A stretch of 64,000 nucleotides of DNA from Pomacea canaliculata (lineage: Eukaryota; Mollusca; Gastropoda; Architaenioglossa; Ampullariidae): contig NC_037590.1 in NCBI RefSeq assembly GCF_003073045.1, positions 31,125,327 to 31,189,326 on the forward strand. Direction: 5' to 3'. The position numbers and the translations under genes are program-made. Below, piece by piece: positions 12,654-25,266 of the stretch. The notes beneath the pieces are model-generated. The model searched no databases. It worked only from the letters and a program-made list of their open reading frames with translations, and was not told the DNA's origin. How positions within the stretch are numbered: position 1 is the stretch's first letter; each line of letters opens with the position of its first letter.

Positions 12654-13791
12654 ATGACAACAACACATCAGTTAATGGCCGCCGCCTTCTGCCTGTGCGG
12701 GCTTTGGTTTCTTTTCCACTTCGACCCCGGTAGGTTTACTTCACCTGACTTTTTCTTTTTGTTTTTACTCATCTATTATTTTCTGTTTGTAAAACATTGT
12801 TGTGCTTTGTGACATGTCAGCGTTAAGTAATCTTAGTTGATCGGTAACAATTATGCAGTCAATAAGAGTTAAACAACTCTAAAGCTAAACTTAATTTATC
12901 TTTAAGAAAGTAGACCTCTACCGACACTATTTATTGTTATCTGGGGCACTTTCTTTAAAAACCATTTAATGTATCATTGCCAGTCGTCCGATGTTATGTT
13001 ACTCAGGGAATGTGAAGATCCAGTATTAACACATTTCCGGAGAATAGAAAAGATTTGATCACAGAAGCAAAACTGAAGTGCTTTATGTTGCAGTCAACAG
13101 CATAATATGCAAGAAGTGTAATAACACTGATGCCAACTGCAACTCCGGAGAAGTGGCAGATGCCGAGTGTGAGCCCTCGATGCCTTACTGCATAACTAGT
13201 AAAATTTTTCGTTCAGACGGTAAGCAAACATTTGTTTTTCCTTTTGTCTGTGCGTCTGTAAACCTCTCTAGTGCACTACTACACTGTTGTATTACTGTCA
13301 TTGTGTTCTGTCTGCATTTCTTACCTCTCTGTAGTCATGGGCGGAAGCCTTCGCTACATTCCATTGTTCTCTCATTCCCTTTAATTATCAGCTTTCTCTC
13401 TCTCTCTCTCTCGCTCTATTATGTACAGGTGATAAGAGGAGTTTCGATATGAATATGTGGGGAGTCGTTTATTGCATCAAATTTAATATAGATGTTAGCA
13501 TATTCTAAAATAAAGACAAATTTATAGGTGAGGGTTGATATATTAACAAGCAGTTGAAGAGATGCATGGGTAGATATGTAGATGGATGAGAGGAAGGATA
13601 GATAACAATACTTTATGTATCCCTTACCTCTGCTAAAGCATGGCCATTTTTGCTCAGGACGCATCACAGCCACTCGTTCCTGCAGCAAGGCGTCATTTGT
13701 TACCTGTATAAAAGCGTCCCAACTAGCGCAGGTGTGCGCTTGGACCTGCAAAACGGACCGCTGTAACAACAAAGACAACGACCTAGCATAA
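12654..13791 (+). CDS. TFP2: secreted three-finger protein, subfamily A
   Basis: Exons lie at 12654-12729, 13094-13219 and 13658-13791, with phase-1 introns of 364 and 438 bases. The product is 111 residues, the same exon sizes as TFP1. It has the shared leader (MTTTHQLMAAAF) and ten mature cysteines, ending TDRCNN plus a short tail, with no GPI signal. Relative to TFP1, exon 2 has 15 base changes that alter nine codons and leave one silent, while intron 1 of the same length has only seven changes. Exon 3 diverges even more between its cysteines. This pattern suggests diversifying selection on the mature protein. Its biological role is unknown. Confidence 0.85.
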
Positions 13792-14990
13792 AAGGACTGC
13801 ATTTGCCGACGACACTTTGTCAGAAACTGCCAGTGACACCAAAAGTATTATATTTACTTTACACGTATTATAAAAGAAGCTATTCAACAAATTCTACTAC
13901 TTTTAAATCAAATTTTATCCAAATTACACAAACGATAAATCGTTTATTCCACTTGAAAGTCGTCTTCTCTTTCTATTGTTTCCTGCTAACCTCCCCGAAT
14001 GCAAGTTAAGCAGACATTCCTGCCATTGAAGGCTTTAAAAATGTTTTTGTCGGTTTCTCTTAAATACATGGCGACATCTGACATGAAACTGTGCAAATTT
14101 TGTTCAGAAAACTGAAGAAAAACAGTTGTAAATCTCAGTTGTTTCACTGTTGTTTATTTGTTGTGCGAACAAATGTAGAAATGGATGTGATTGTGTGATA
14201 ATTGTACATCTTATTTAGAAACAGTTAAAGGGTAACCCTTAGTGCAACATTATCTTTCTCCTTCTCTATTAACATAAGAAAGATTCGATCTTAAAGTCTG
14301 TCCAAAGTCGAAAGCCCCGTTGTGTGCAGATGATTTCGCTCTCTTCATCCGAAGCATCTTCCTACCTTGTATCGAATGTCATTTTCAGATGTGCATTAAC
14401 GGTGTGCAAAAGGAGACCAGACGGCTTCAGCTTTTCTTTTCTTCCCTCTCTCTAAACAATTTGGGACGCAACACGCGGGTGCAGACACCTACCCGTTATA
14501 TCATGTTTACACCTTTTAGCCTCTCGTGGCAGTCTGATAATCTTCCTCACAAATATCATTTTAAAAAGAAAGGTTGTGGTCGCTGACTCAAGGGGATTAG
14601 AAATCACGCTGGTATAGATGAAAACAATGCACACTTGTAGTAAAAATAACATTAAGAGGGTGGCAATACCACCTGCAGGTTATTTTAACAAAGTTGGGGT
14701 AGACCAGGGTTGGGAAACATCTGGCCCTTGGTCAATCGCAGATCTAAGTACATCTATATGTTTTTATGACAGCACAAATTGATAACAATTTCTATTTTTT
14801 ACTATTAAGTAAGTAAAAATACTAACGTAATTTTTTTTTGACATGTCGGAACGTTCGTATCGTAATAGTACGCTGGACAGAGTATATGTCTGAGCATACT
14901 CGTATGCTTCTCGTCGCTGCCCGCGGCCTCTATGGACATTTTGGAGAAGTAAACATGCATGTGACCTGCTGACCCCGCCAAGAGTAGACC
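13792..14990. repeat. 3' flank of unit A2
   Basis: The stretch matches the 3' flank of TFP1 from about 13980 onward. The segment at 13792-13980 is shared with TFP3 (20606-20810) but absent after TFP1, where the two parts are joined directly near 4590. There are no genes. Confidence 0.65.
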
Positions 14991-15528
14991 ACTTCCAGCC
15001 TGATGTCAGCGTGGCGTTCTTTAAAAAAATACAAAAAAAGATAAATGATCTTCGACATTGCCGTGTACCTGTGTACAGCCCAGGTCTACAATATCCAAAT
15101 TTATCCTTTTATATACTTTTAGAAGAGAAGCAGATGGGATTGCTTATTAGGTCAGGACCCCTTCTGAACGCCCATACATACATACTATAACTTAAAAAGT
15201 CGTTAGAAGTTGTGTATGACTGTGTAAAAAGATTGGTGCCACATGTGGCACAGAATGGAATAATTTGTCTTTGGCATTGTTTAATCCAAGTGCGACAATC
15301 ATTACCATTAGTATGTACTTGATTACATTTTGTAAAAATTGGGAAAAGACAGCAAAGCCTACATGTACACAAAATGTTATAGCTTGAAAGATTTTATTTG
15401 AGACAGTCATTTGGAAATTTCTTGTCCCTCATACCGTTCACGAAACCTTTCTCTTTTATTCTGAAACCCCCTTCGGAGCACATGGAAAACATAAAACCAG
15501 AGACAAAATCTAAGAAAAGAAGAAAACA

Positions 15529-16092
15529 CATTGAAATCTTGGTTTTGTCAATAAAACGTCCAAAAGAATCGGCGAAATCCGAAATCGAAGAAAACTTAAA
15601 CAATTTTTTTACATTTGAAGTAATATAATTCCAATCAATGTCTTCTACACACTGCAAAATTATAAAAACACATTCAGAAAAGATATATATATATAGTGTT
15701 TCAGACTAAAATTAATAGGAAAATAATATAACATTAATGTAAAAGACGGACGAGCCAGTCCCCTTCCCAGAACACTAGCGGGACAGTTCGGTAGATGACA
15801 GCCCCTGAAGTCTACTGTTCCACCAACAATCTTCTACACAAATAAACAAACATAACATACTACTACAGTGATACACAATTACAATACAGTGTAAAGCAAT
15901 AATATTGCCAGGCGCGTGATGATGCTCATACAACAATAAACAATTCCACACTGAGCAGGAGAATGCGTGGCTCGACCTTTGTTTTTGCATAATTAGCAGC
16001 GAGGTCACGTGGGCACTCCGACGAAAACAGAGACAAATTTTTCGTGGAAAAATCGACGATAACCTAAGTCAACGAAAACCGAAGTTTCATTG
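15529..16092. mobile_element. Tigger-like non-autonomous DNA transposon
   Basis: The left end CATTGAAATCTTGGTTTTGTC pairs imperfectly with the right end, which read inward is CAATGAAACTTCGGTTTTCG. Related left ends occur at 54098 and 62726 (CACTGAAACCTCG and CATTGAAACCTCG) and share internal sequence such as a CGTCCAAAAG-like segment. TA follows the right end, but the left flank is not a clean TA. The ends resemble pogo/Tigger termini. No transposase is visible. Confidence 0.55.
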
Positions 16093-16189
16093 TAGTTGAG
16101 AAGACGAGCGAGAAAATGGAATGGAAGAGATGAATACAGGACTTTGTTCCCTTCTTTGACGATCCCAGCTGGCGTTACTGCAGTTGTTC

Positions 16190-16450
16190 AAAACGGAAAG
16201 AGAGAGATATAAAGATAGACGTTTTCAAGTGTAATTATCGTTCCCCTATTTAATGGTACCCAACTGACTATACAAAAGTTGTTAAAAACAAGATAAAGGT
16301 ATATAAAGATAACTGTTCCCACCTGTAATGGTATCAGCTGACTTTATAGCAGATATTCAAAATGATATACACAGAAAGACGGAGAGAGATATGTAGTTAA
16401 TTGTTCCTATCTGGAGTAGCACCAGCTAACTTTATAGCAGATACAACTTC
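16190..16450. repeat. Degenerate minisatellite, about 70-110 bp units (locus 1)
   Basis: Several imperfect units share the core GTTCCCATCT, then AATGGTACCAGCTGAC, TTTATAGCAGAT and AAAATGA. The same core recurs in longer tracts at about 51170-51800 and 58255-58830, although the surrounding sequence differs. Confidence 0.6.
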
Positions 16451-17690
16451 TACAGGGTTAAGGGTTTTCTATTTATTTAGGCATACATTTTGCTCATCAA
16501 ATTGTTTTAATCAAAGGCAAAAGGATTGGTAATTTAAAGAACTAGACATAGAAAGAGAAAGCTGGAGAGCGTGTGTTCATAAAAATAATAACCAGAAAAT
16601 CTTACTAGAAGAACTCGTCGGAATCTGTTCATTATGTATGAGAACCGTCGAACGTGACCTTTCACGTAGCTTGACAACAAACATACAAGATATATATATA
16701 TACTGTCATCTTATTATTTAAACGGTTTTTCTACAGTAATTCTTACAAAATTTATCTCCTAAGGAAATGATCAACATAAGCAGTTTCTTGGTCAATCGCT
16801 CACGCCATAGTTTTATGCCATGTGTCAAGTAGGTTAAGACACGGCGATTTCCATAACAAGTTAAAGTACCAACAAGAAAATGTTTGTTTTGTTGTTTTGT
16901 TGAGTTTTATTTATAGATGAAAGGATGATCGATTGACGAGTATGTAAACAGACGGATGAGTATATTGAGAGGTTGGGAGATAAATCCCGATTTCTTTCCT
17001 TTGACTCACAGCACAAAGGACTCTGCGTGGCTGCTTCAGTAAAGACGTGACGGAAGCAGGTAAAAAATACATCGAGGGTGAAAATTATATAGTTTGCTAC
17101 CAGACCTGGAACAACTCTAGACCCAATTGATCATCAGAGGACGATTGTATTTAACATGGACACATTGCTAGAAACTGCCATGGACACAAACTATTAGGCT
17201 TAGTTTTGTTTTAATACTTCAACAGACACTATAGCAAACATTTGATTCTAAAATTGTAAATAAATTAGACAAAAGATGATCCGTTTCATTCCACTTCTTT
17301 AATTTTATTTAGTACTTGTTTAAGTCGGCTTTTGAGTCTGTTGTTGATAAAATACTAGGTTATCTTTTAGCAAATGTTGTTGTCGCTGAAAGCTTTAGAA
17401 GTGTTGGTTTATTTCTGTCTAGCAGACAGAAGAAATCCAATTGAAAGCTTATTTGGCTACTGCTACTTTGTTCGTTTGAACAAGTCTCTAAACGGATTGT
17501 ACGATACGTTTACGCCATCGAATTTAAGGAGAAAAATATTTTATTACTTACAAATAAAATCAGTCAAGAAGAATGCTCAGCAAAAACAAAAATCTAAGAC
17601 AGCACTATCAGACCGATAAGCTTGCTCAATCTCTTCTAATATTTCGTGTCTTTCTTCCATGTACTTAAAAGACACTCCAAAAAATCCATC

Positions 17691-19299
17691 AAAAATTTCC
17701 AACTTTCCAAAAGGACGAATACAACGCTAAAACGTGTTCGCTTTTGTGGATGCTATTTTTAGGTTGGAAACTCATTTGTAGCTGCTACTGCTGCTGCTGC
17801 TGATGATGATGATTTCCTTGACTACTTAAACCAATTTAATTATGGTGTAGATATGGTTAGGATCATTTGTTTCGGATTTTTCTTGTTAATTTGGTCAGCC
17901 CTAGTCTCTAGAGAAGCGTATTTGAATGTTCAAGGAGCTAGAATCTATTAAGTTCTAGTTCAGTTATAAATAGTTTCAACGTATATGTGTCCGTTCGCAT
18001 GTTTAACTCACAGATAATTTTTAAGTAAAACGAACGGCAAAGTTGACTTAGCTTTCGAGAAAAGTGATTAAAAAGGTCTGGTCCGCGGTTCCTATAAGAC
18101 CTCCGAAATGATTTGGTCTGGCTTTGCCAAGGCAACCACAGGTGGAATACGAAATTCAATAAATTTAGGATATTTATTTCTCTGTAAAATTATTTACTAT
18201 TATGTGCTTATACCCAAAGTCTAGGACGAAATAGCCATATCGTTATGGTCTGAACCTTCAAATAAATCAATGTTCATGACCGTGCTGTAAGCCACCTGCA
18301 CAATAAAACTGTTATTACTGACAAATAGTCATCGCCATCTGTATGTGAATTGTCGTCCACCGCAGACTGTTTTACTGTGCAGATGGTATTAAGAGCGGTC
18401 ATGAACTTTGTCTTTTTGTTCACGCGTACACCATCTACAGACGGCGCCACCATCGGGCACGTGACTCAGGGTCCGTCAGTGCCAGGCACACTGGGAGTGT
18501 ACACGTGGCAGCTAGAGGAGAACACTTTGACCCACCCATGGAAGCACGACTTTCCGTTTGATCCTGCAGTGTAGCTTCAGAAAAGGTCTTACCTCCATCA
18601 GCCCACTTAAACACTTTGAAGTTCTCATATGGGATGCTTGTATTGTGCCTGTCTTTATGGAAAAAATATTTCTCCTGTCACATTTTTCAAGTTCGTTTTT
18701 TATCTTTTCTCTTCACTTTATAGAAACAGGAAAAAGGTAAACTTCAGAGACATGTTATCTTTTACCTACTCTCTTCAACATTAAATAGTTTCGATCTCAA
18801 AGTCTGTCCAAAGTTAGAAGCCTCGTTGTGTGTCAATATATTACTACTATGCCTCGAATGCCGTTTTTAGATGTGCATTAAAGGTGTGCAAAAGTAGGAG
18901 ACAAAACTGCTTTTTATCTCTTTTTCTTGTCTCTGAAGATTTGGGAAGCAACATCCGCGGACAGACACCTAACTGTTGCGCCGTCTGCCGTATCAGGTAA
19001 ATTGTCACAACAGGCAACGACAGGACGTGATGCAGGAGGTGAGACATTAAAAACAGATGGGGAGTTACAGAGCACCGAAAGTCTCCCCCCCCCCCACACA
19101 CACACACACTCACACGTACCCAAATTCTTCCTATTCACGCCCCCCCCCCCCCAACCCCACTCCATCATCTTCCACTCTCTCAGTTCTCCTCACCTCCCCA
19201 TTACCACCACAGTTCGAAATCGTCAGTTAAGTGAAAGCACACTTCTATTACAAATACAAGACAATCACCCCCTTCCGTAATATCTCCCTCTTCACACTG
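17691..19299. repeat. Upstream flank of unit A3
   Basis: Similarity to 2078-3270 begins abruptly near 17691 and runs to the promoter of TFP3. Relative to units A1 and A2 it carries an additional segment at about 18735-19030 that is shared with the region upstream of TFP9. CTG and ATG triplet runs occur near 17787-17812, and poly-C tracts near 19087 and 19141. The 62-codon frame is shortened here (18401-18574) by two in-frame deletions. Confidence 0.65.
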
Positions 19300-19328
19300 T
19301 CATGTGACATGGTGTGTAAGATATAAAA
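19300..19328 (+). promoter_or_regulatory. Core promoter of TFP3
   Basis: TCATGTGA (19300-19307), 14 bases, then TATAAAA (19322-19328), 184 bases before the start codon. Confidence 0.75.
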
Positions 19329-19505
19329 GGCAGGCCATCAGTAAGGATATTGAGAATTGACCTTTAAGTGGAGTCACCGAATCAACTAGGACAAAGTTCA
19401 CAGACTAGCTGCCTACAACACACCCCGAGTTGTCTCACCATTGCAGTCACCACTTTCACCTGAGGAAAGACAAGAGGCCGCGAGTTCTCACTGCACAAGA
19501 CCAAC

Positions 19506-20594
19506 ATGACAACAACACATCAGTTAATGGCCGCCGCCTTCTGCCTGTGCGGGCTTATGTTTCTCTTCCACGTCGACCCCGGTAGGTTTACTTCACCTGA
19601 CTTTTTCTTTTTGTTTTTACTCATCTATTATTTTCTGTTTGTAAAACATTGTTGTGATTTGTGACATGTCAGCGTTAAGTAATCTTAGTTGATCGGTAAC
19701 AATTATGCAGTCAATAAGAGTTAAACAACTCTAAAGCTAAACCTACTTTGTCTGTAAGAAAGTAGACCTCTACCGACACTATTCATTGTTATCTGGGGCA
19801 CTATATTTAAAAACCATTTAATGTATCATTGTCAGTCGTCCAATGTTATGTTACTCAGGGAATGTGAAGATCCAGTATTAACACATTTCCGGAGAATAGC
19901 AAAGATTCGATCACAGAAGCAAGACTGAAGTTCTTTATGTTGCAGTCAACAGCTTAATCTGCAAGAATTGTGAACAAACTGATCCCAACTGCTACTCCGG
20001 AGAAGTGGCAGATGTCCAGTGTGAGCCCTCCTTCATTTACTGCATGACTCTTAAAGCTACTTATTCAGACGGTAAGCAAACATTTGTTTTTCGTTTCGTC
20101 TGTTCGTCCGTGCACTACTACACTGTTGTATTACTGTCATTGTGTTCTGTTTGCATTCCTTACCTCTCTGTAGTCATGGGCGCAAGCCTTCGCTACATTC
20201 CATTGTTCTCTCTCTCTCGTTCTGTTATATACAGGTGATAAGGGGAATTTCGATATAAATATTTGTGGAGACGTTTATTTCATCAAATTTAATGTAGATG
20301 TTAGCATATTCTAAAATAAAAACAAATTTATAGGTGACGGCTGATATATTAACAAGCAAGTGAAGAGATGGATGGGTAGATATGTAGATGGATGAGTGGA
20401 AGGATAGATAACATTACTTTATGTATCCCTTACCTCTGCTATAGCATGGCCAATTTTGCTCAGGACATATCTCAGCCCATCGTTCCTGCAACAATGAGTC
20501 ACTAAGTGGGTGTAAACAAGTGTCCTCAATACTAACGGTGTGCGCTAGGAGCTGCCAAACGGACCGCTGTAACAACAAAGCCAACGACCCATGA
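19506..20594 (+). CDS. TFP3: secreted three-finger protein, subfamily A
   Basis: Exons lie at 19506-19581, 19946-20071 and 20464-20594, joined by phase-1 introns of 364 and 392 bases; the product is 110 residues. The leader matches TFP2 apart from a few residues near its end. The mature chain has ten cysteines and ends TDRCNNKANDP without an anchor signal. One codon is missing between the seventh and eighth cysteines compared with TFP1 and TFP2, so finger III is a residue shorter. Intron 1 has exactly the length seen in TFP1 and TFP2. A possible polyadenylation signal lies at 20916. Secretion is inferred; the function is unknown. Confidence 0.85.
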
Positions 20595-21084
20595 GAAAAG
20601 GACTGCATTTGCCGACGACACTTTCTCAGAAACTGCCAGTGACACCAAAAGTATTATATTAAGTTTATACATATTATAAAAGAAGCTATTCAACAAATTC
20701 TACTACTTTTAAATCAAATTTTATCCAAATTACACAAGCGATAAATCGTTTATTCCACTTGAAAGTCGTCTTCTCTTTCTATTGTTTCCTGCTAACCTCC
20801 CCGAATGCAAGTTAAGCAGACATTCCTGCCATTGAAGGCTTTAAAATGTTTTTGTCGGTTTCTCTTAAATACATGGCGACATCTGACATGAAACTGTGCA
20901 AATTTTGTCCAGAAAAATAAAGAAAAACAGTTGTAAATCTCAGTTGTTTCACTGTTGTTTATTTGTTGTGCGAACAAATGTAGAAATGGATGTGATTGTG
21001 TGATAATTATACATCTTAAGAAACAGTTATAGGGTAACCCTTAGTGCAACATTATCTTTCTCCTTCTCTTTAACATAAAAAATA
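20595..21084. repeat. 3' flank of unit A3
   Basis: This is the subfamily-A downstream sequence as after TFP1 and TFP2, running into the inverted repeat that starts near 21085. There is no gene. Confidence 0.65.
20916..20921 (+). promoter_or_regulatory. Candidate polyadenylation signal of TFP3
   Basis: AATAAA lies 322 bases after the stop. TFP1 and TFP2 have a changed hexamer at the matching site (CTGAAG), so its use is uncertain. Confidence 0.3.
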
Positions 21085-22827
21085 TTCGATCTTAAGGTCT
21101 GTCCAAAGTTGAAAGACTCGTTGTGTGCATATGACTTCGCCCTCTTCATCCGAAGCATCTTCCTATAGATGAGGATGGCGATGACGATTTGCTGGAAATA
21201 GCAGTTTTATTGTGCAAGTGCCTTACAGCACGGTCATGAACATTGATTTAGTAAAAGGAACAGACCATAACTATATGGCTATTTCGTTCTCGACTTCGGG
21301 CTTATGCTCATAATAGAAAATGTTTTGACACAGAAATAAATCTCCTAAATTTATTGAATGTCGTGTTACATCTGTGGTTGCCTTGCCAAAGCCAGACCAA
21401 ATCATTTCGGAGGTCTGATATGGTCCGCGGACCAGACCTTTTCAATCCCTTTTCTCAAAAGCTAAATCAACTTTACTGTTTGTTTATCAGTCAGTTAAAC
21501 AAGCGAACGGACAAACATAGTTGAAACTATTTATAGCTGAACTAGATTTTAATAGATTATAGCTCCATGAACCCTCAAATATGCTTTTTTAGAGACTAGG
21601 GCTGACCAAATTGAAAAGAAAAATCCGAAACAAATTATCCTCACCATATCTCCACCATAATTAAATTTGTTTAACTAGTCATCATCAATCATAAATCATC
21701 AATCATCCATTATCAATCATCAATCATAATCATCTTAAATTACGATTGATACATTTCTGTAAAAAATACATCATTGCATTCCCAGGGAAGTTGCGAGCAG
21801 GCCTATAGAAGCCCTTTTGACCCAGCCAGCTAATGGCACTACCAGTCTGTCCGGCACTAACGGTCCCATGAGTCACTGCCGACCTTTGAAAGCGTTGTGA
21901 AGCATGCAAAATAATGTAATAATCTTGCTCCCTTGTAGTATATTAAAGAGCAAGTCCTTAAGCATCAAGCCCCTATTTCATACATTAGGAAAGTGCTGTC
22001 CCATCGTCTGACCACGCTAGAAGATGTTTATGTTGTTTGTCTATCACACCAAGTCTGTGGACACTGTTAAGTCTAAACAGTATTTATTGACAGACCTCAG
22101 CTGGACATCTGAAGTGACAGCTTTGTGAAAAGGATTTAAAGAGTCACTAAGCGACAGTTGAATGATAAACACAGCAGTCTACTCAACTACTTTTATTTTA
22201 TAAGGGTTTTAGTTAACTGCTGTCTGCCTCGCAATAAGAAATGAAGAACGATAATAAAGTAAAGGAAGAGGGATGAAAACAGATGAAATGTTTAAAGTAG
22301 AATCCATAGAAGAGAAAGAAAAACAAAAACAAAAAAAATTGAAATATAGGGTAAGGAGATAGAAGGTAGAAAAAGTAAAAAATAGAGTACGTGTATTGAG
22401 AAAAAGATAATTTAGAGCGTAACAAGACAGAAAAGAGAGAACAACAAGAGAGAACAACAAGAGATAATAGAAGTAGAGCAAGATTATTACTCTGATAGTT
22501 TTAGTTACCGATTCTTATTCCTGCTCAAACTTTTTTGCCAACTTAACTTATTAATCAATTTTAAAATATCTTCCACCTTAAAGTCGTTGCATTAGACGGC
22601 ATAAAATTATCAGCCAATCACATCCATATCCACATTTGTTGTCACAACAATAAAGAGTAAAACAACTTTGATTTTCAACTGGTTTTCTTCCGTTTTTTTA
22701 GACAATAGAGACACAAGATGACTTAAGCAAGTCTTAAACAAGAGTAAACAAGTTGGAGTGAAACAGTTTCATCTTGTTTCATGGTCTCAATTCTTCAGTA
22801 AATGCAGTCCTCCTTTCATCGTCCGTT

Positions 22828-24261
22828 TTAGCCAATGACAGATGTGCCGTTAACGTCAACGTTACAGTTGTTAGAGGTGCAGGTTTGCACGCAATGTGTA
22901 TAACGGTAACCGGAGATAACCACTTCCTGGCACTGCGTACCGATGTATAGCTTGGTGCCACAACCACGTCTCCTACCTTCGCCTGCCAGCAAAAAAAAAA
23001 ACATACAACCAAGATTTAGGTGCGGAAAACGGGATACATAAAAGCAATCTTAACTATCACCCACTACTTTACCTACCTATTCATTCGTTCGTACGTTTAC
23101 CTATTTGTCAATCTCTCGTGTATTCACCTAAACAATTGACTCAATATATCTGTTCACAGATCTGTATTTTAAGTTAAAACAATTAAATGCAATAAACTCA
23201 TGTTTAAATGTACAGAAACTCATTTCATATCATATATACGGTTTATATATTTTCGTGTGTATATATATATTTGATGTAAAGAAACTCGTCATTTAGGTAA
23301 AGAAGGGACGTGTTTACTCGGTGTAGGCTTCACGCAGCATACAACAGCAGAAATATAACAATGTAAGAAAGTGAATAAAAGTCTCACAGGCGGACGCACA
23401 ATCAACCCTCCACCCCTAAAAAAAAACAAGTTTACTTACCCGGTAAGTCAAGAGCGGATAATGTGATAGTCGTGCAGTAGCCATAACCTTCAGGACAAAC
23501 AATAGATGGCGCGCTTCGTCCGTTGTCGCAAACTGGTTGGCTGAAGGTACAATTCACGCATGATAAGCTGTTCACTGCAACACAAAACACGGAGTGTGTC
23601 AGACTTGCTTCTGTGATCGAGTCTCTCCTATTCACCTGGAAAATTGTTACCTGTTGACAAACACCTTCCCTGAGTAACACAACATCGGACGATGGTACAT
23701 TATGTGGTTTTAAAATATCCGTGTCTTCTTGACTAAAACAAACAGCAATGTATAATATTGGCACATGGCTGCTTTCTTAATAACAAACATGTGGACAATC
23801 AAGTACAATGTAAAGCATTAATAATGAACTTTGTTTTCACGTTCTTAGACTGACGGTGTCTCGCCAGGAATTAACCCTCTACCGTTGGTTGAGGTGTTAG
23901 TCGGTGATGATGAAACTCCTTGTAACGAGTTGTGAGTGTCATCGGTATTTGTCAATTAAGTAGCAACCATCATCAAGTCAGATTCCTAGTGCATTGTCAC
24001 TTGACTAATAAACCAGTTCTTATATTATTCTAGTTCATTAAGCCATGCTAAATGCTAAGTGTCTTGAGCTTTTTACTGGACGAACAAACTAAACATATCC
24101 AAAAGAAGAAAACATCCATTCACAAAACTTTTAATAGAAACAAAATAAGATGAGTACAAGAAAGAGTCAGGTGAAGTAAACCTACCACAGTCGACGTGGA
24201 GAAGAAAGAAAAGCCCGCACAGACAGAAGGCGGCGGCCATTAACTGATGTGTTGTTGTCAT
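22828..24261 (-). CDS. TFP4: secreted three-finger protein, subfamily B
   Basis: On the minus strand, exon 1 is 24261-24186, exon 2 is 23574-23440 and exon 3 is 22982-22828. Introns of 611 and 457 bases are in phase 1, and the product is 121 residues. The leader is the shared one. The mature chain has ten cysteines with CxxC-x6-C at the start and C-x3-C-x4-CN (TSNNCN) at the end, then a 13-residue tail with an NGTS glycosylation sequon and no hydrophobic anchor. Exon 2 is 135 nt, nine longer than in subfamily A. The frame of exon 2 continues open upstream into intron 1 as far as 23764. TFP4 stands head to head with TFP5 in an inverted duplication. Confidence 0.85.
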
Positions 24262-24398
24262 GTTGGTCTTGTGGAGTGAGAACTCGCGGCCTCTTGTCTT
24301 TCCTCAGGTGAAAGTGGTGACAGCAATGGTGAGACTACTCGGGGCGTGTTGCAGGCAGCTAGTCGGTGATCTATCAATATCCTTACTGGTCGCCTGCC

Positions 24399-24427
24399 TT
24401 TTATATCTTACACACCATGTCACATGA
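24399..24427 (-). promoter_or_regulatory. Core promoter of TFP4
   Basis: Read on the minus strand, TCATGTGA (24427-24420) is followed by TATAAAA (24405-24399), about 144 bases before the start codon. The 5' untranslated region is shorter than in the other copies because part of the conserved segment near 24370 is missing. Confidence 0.7.
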
Positions 24428-24660
24428 CAGTGTGAAGAGGGGGATGGTTGACTTGTACATGCAATAGAAAATTTATTCCACGTAACTGATAATTTCTCAT
24501 GGGGGGGGGGGAGGGGAATGTGAGTGGAACTGGGAGATTTGAAGATGGGGGTGAGCGAAGTTAAGTAGCTGGTGTAGGTCGGGAGTGGTTGGAAGAGTGT
24601 CGCTGCTCGTTAACGCTACATGTGTTGTTTAATCTCTTAATCTCAAGAAGCTCAGTGTTC

Positions 24661-24692
24661 TTATTGTTATTAATATTATTATTAATATTATA

Positions 24693-24735
<43 letters not shown>
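24661..24735. repeat. (ATT)n microsatellite upstream of TFP4
   Basis: ATT/TTA triplets run through this stretch with an imperfect palindromic beginning. The counterpart in the other arm is at 28159-28236. Confidence 0.85.
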
Positions 24736-24737
<2 letters not shown>

Positions 24738-25085
24738 GGCAAAACAGATGTCAGGTAATCTGTCGAAGAAGTAAGCAGCTTTAATATTTGGAAGCCACTC
24801 TGGCCAAGGACGGTTCACAACAATGACTACGACCTACACGTGTACTTCCAGATACAATCTGTACAAGTCACTTGTAGTAGCGATCCTGCTTTGCTGGTGT
24901 GAGACATGCTCTCCGATACGAAAAAATAACACAAATACTTGAGAAGGATGCTTCGATTAGTGTACACATCACATCAAACCATTGACTGTGTATGAAGTAC
25001 ACCTCCACACTCATATGACATCACCAACATCTACTTGCAATAGTCAAGCAGTGTAAGTTAGTGTAGTCTGGTCATGTGACCGGGT

Positions 25086-25186
25086 ATGACAAGGCCTTGA
25101 CTTTGCCCTGGAGGTCTCCTAAGCAACCGAATTTACATTTAAAACTGTCTGTGAAGTTAAACGTTAAATATCTCTGTATGACACAC

Positions 25187-25266
<80 letters not shown>

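Larger units (their letters stand above)
14991..17690. other. Spacer between units A2 and A3
   Basis: This region is not shared with the other A units. It contains a Tigger-like element (15529-16092), a degenerate minisatellite (about 16190-16450) and otherwise unremarkable AT-rich sequence. An 81-codon open frame at 17374-17619 has no recognisable motif, and I do not call it a gene. Confidence 0.5.
21085..25085. repeat. Left arm of a large inverted repeat, carrying TFP4
   Basis: The arm reads as the reverse complement of about 27264-31922. Matching landmarks include the junction CTATAGATGAGG near 21166 against its complement near 31850. A second landmark is the TCACATGACC-type end near 25075 against 27265. 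Outside the gene it contains pyrimidine-rich tracts and the (ATT)n run at 24661-24735, and no other gene. Confidence 0.8.

Noticed and set aside
13419..13802. 127-codon minus-strand frame
   Set aside because: It is antisense to TFP2 exon 3, whose splicing and cysteine pattern are well supported.
22209..22481. Overlapping hydrophobic frames after B genes (also 30595-30804 and 36803-37068)
   Set aside because: They are translations of a long pyrimidine-rich tract in the 3' flank and are conserved only because the flank is duplicated.
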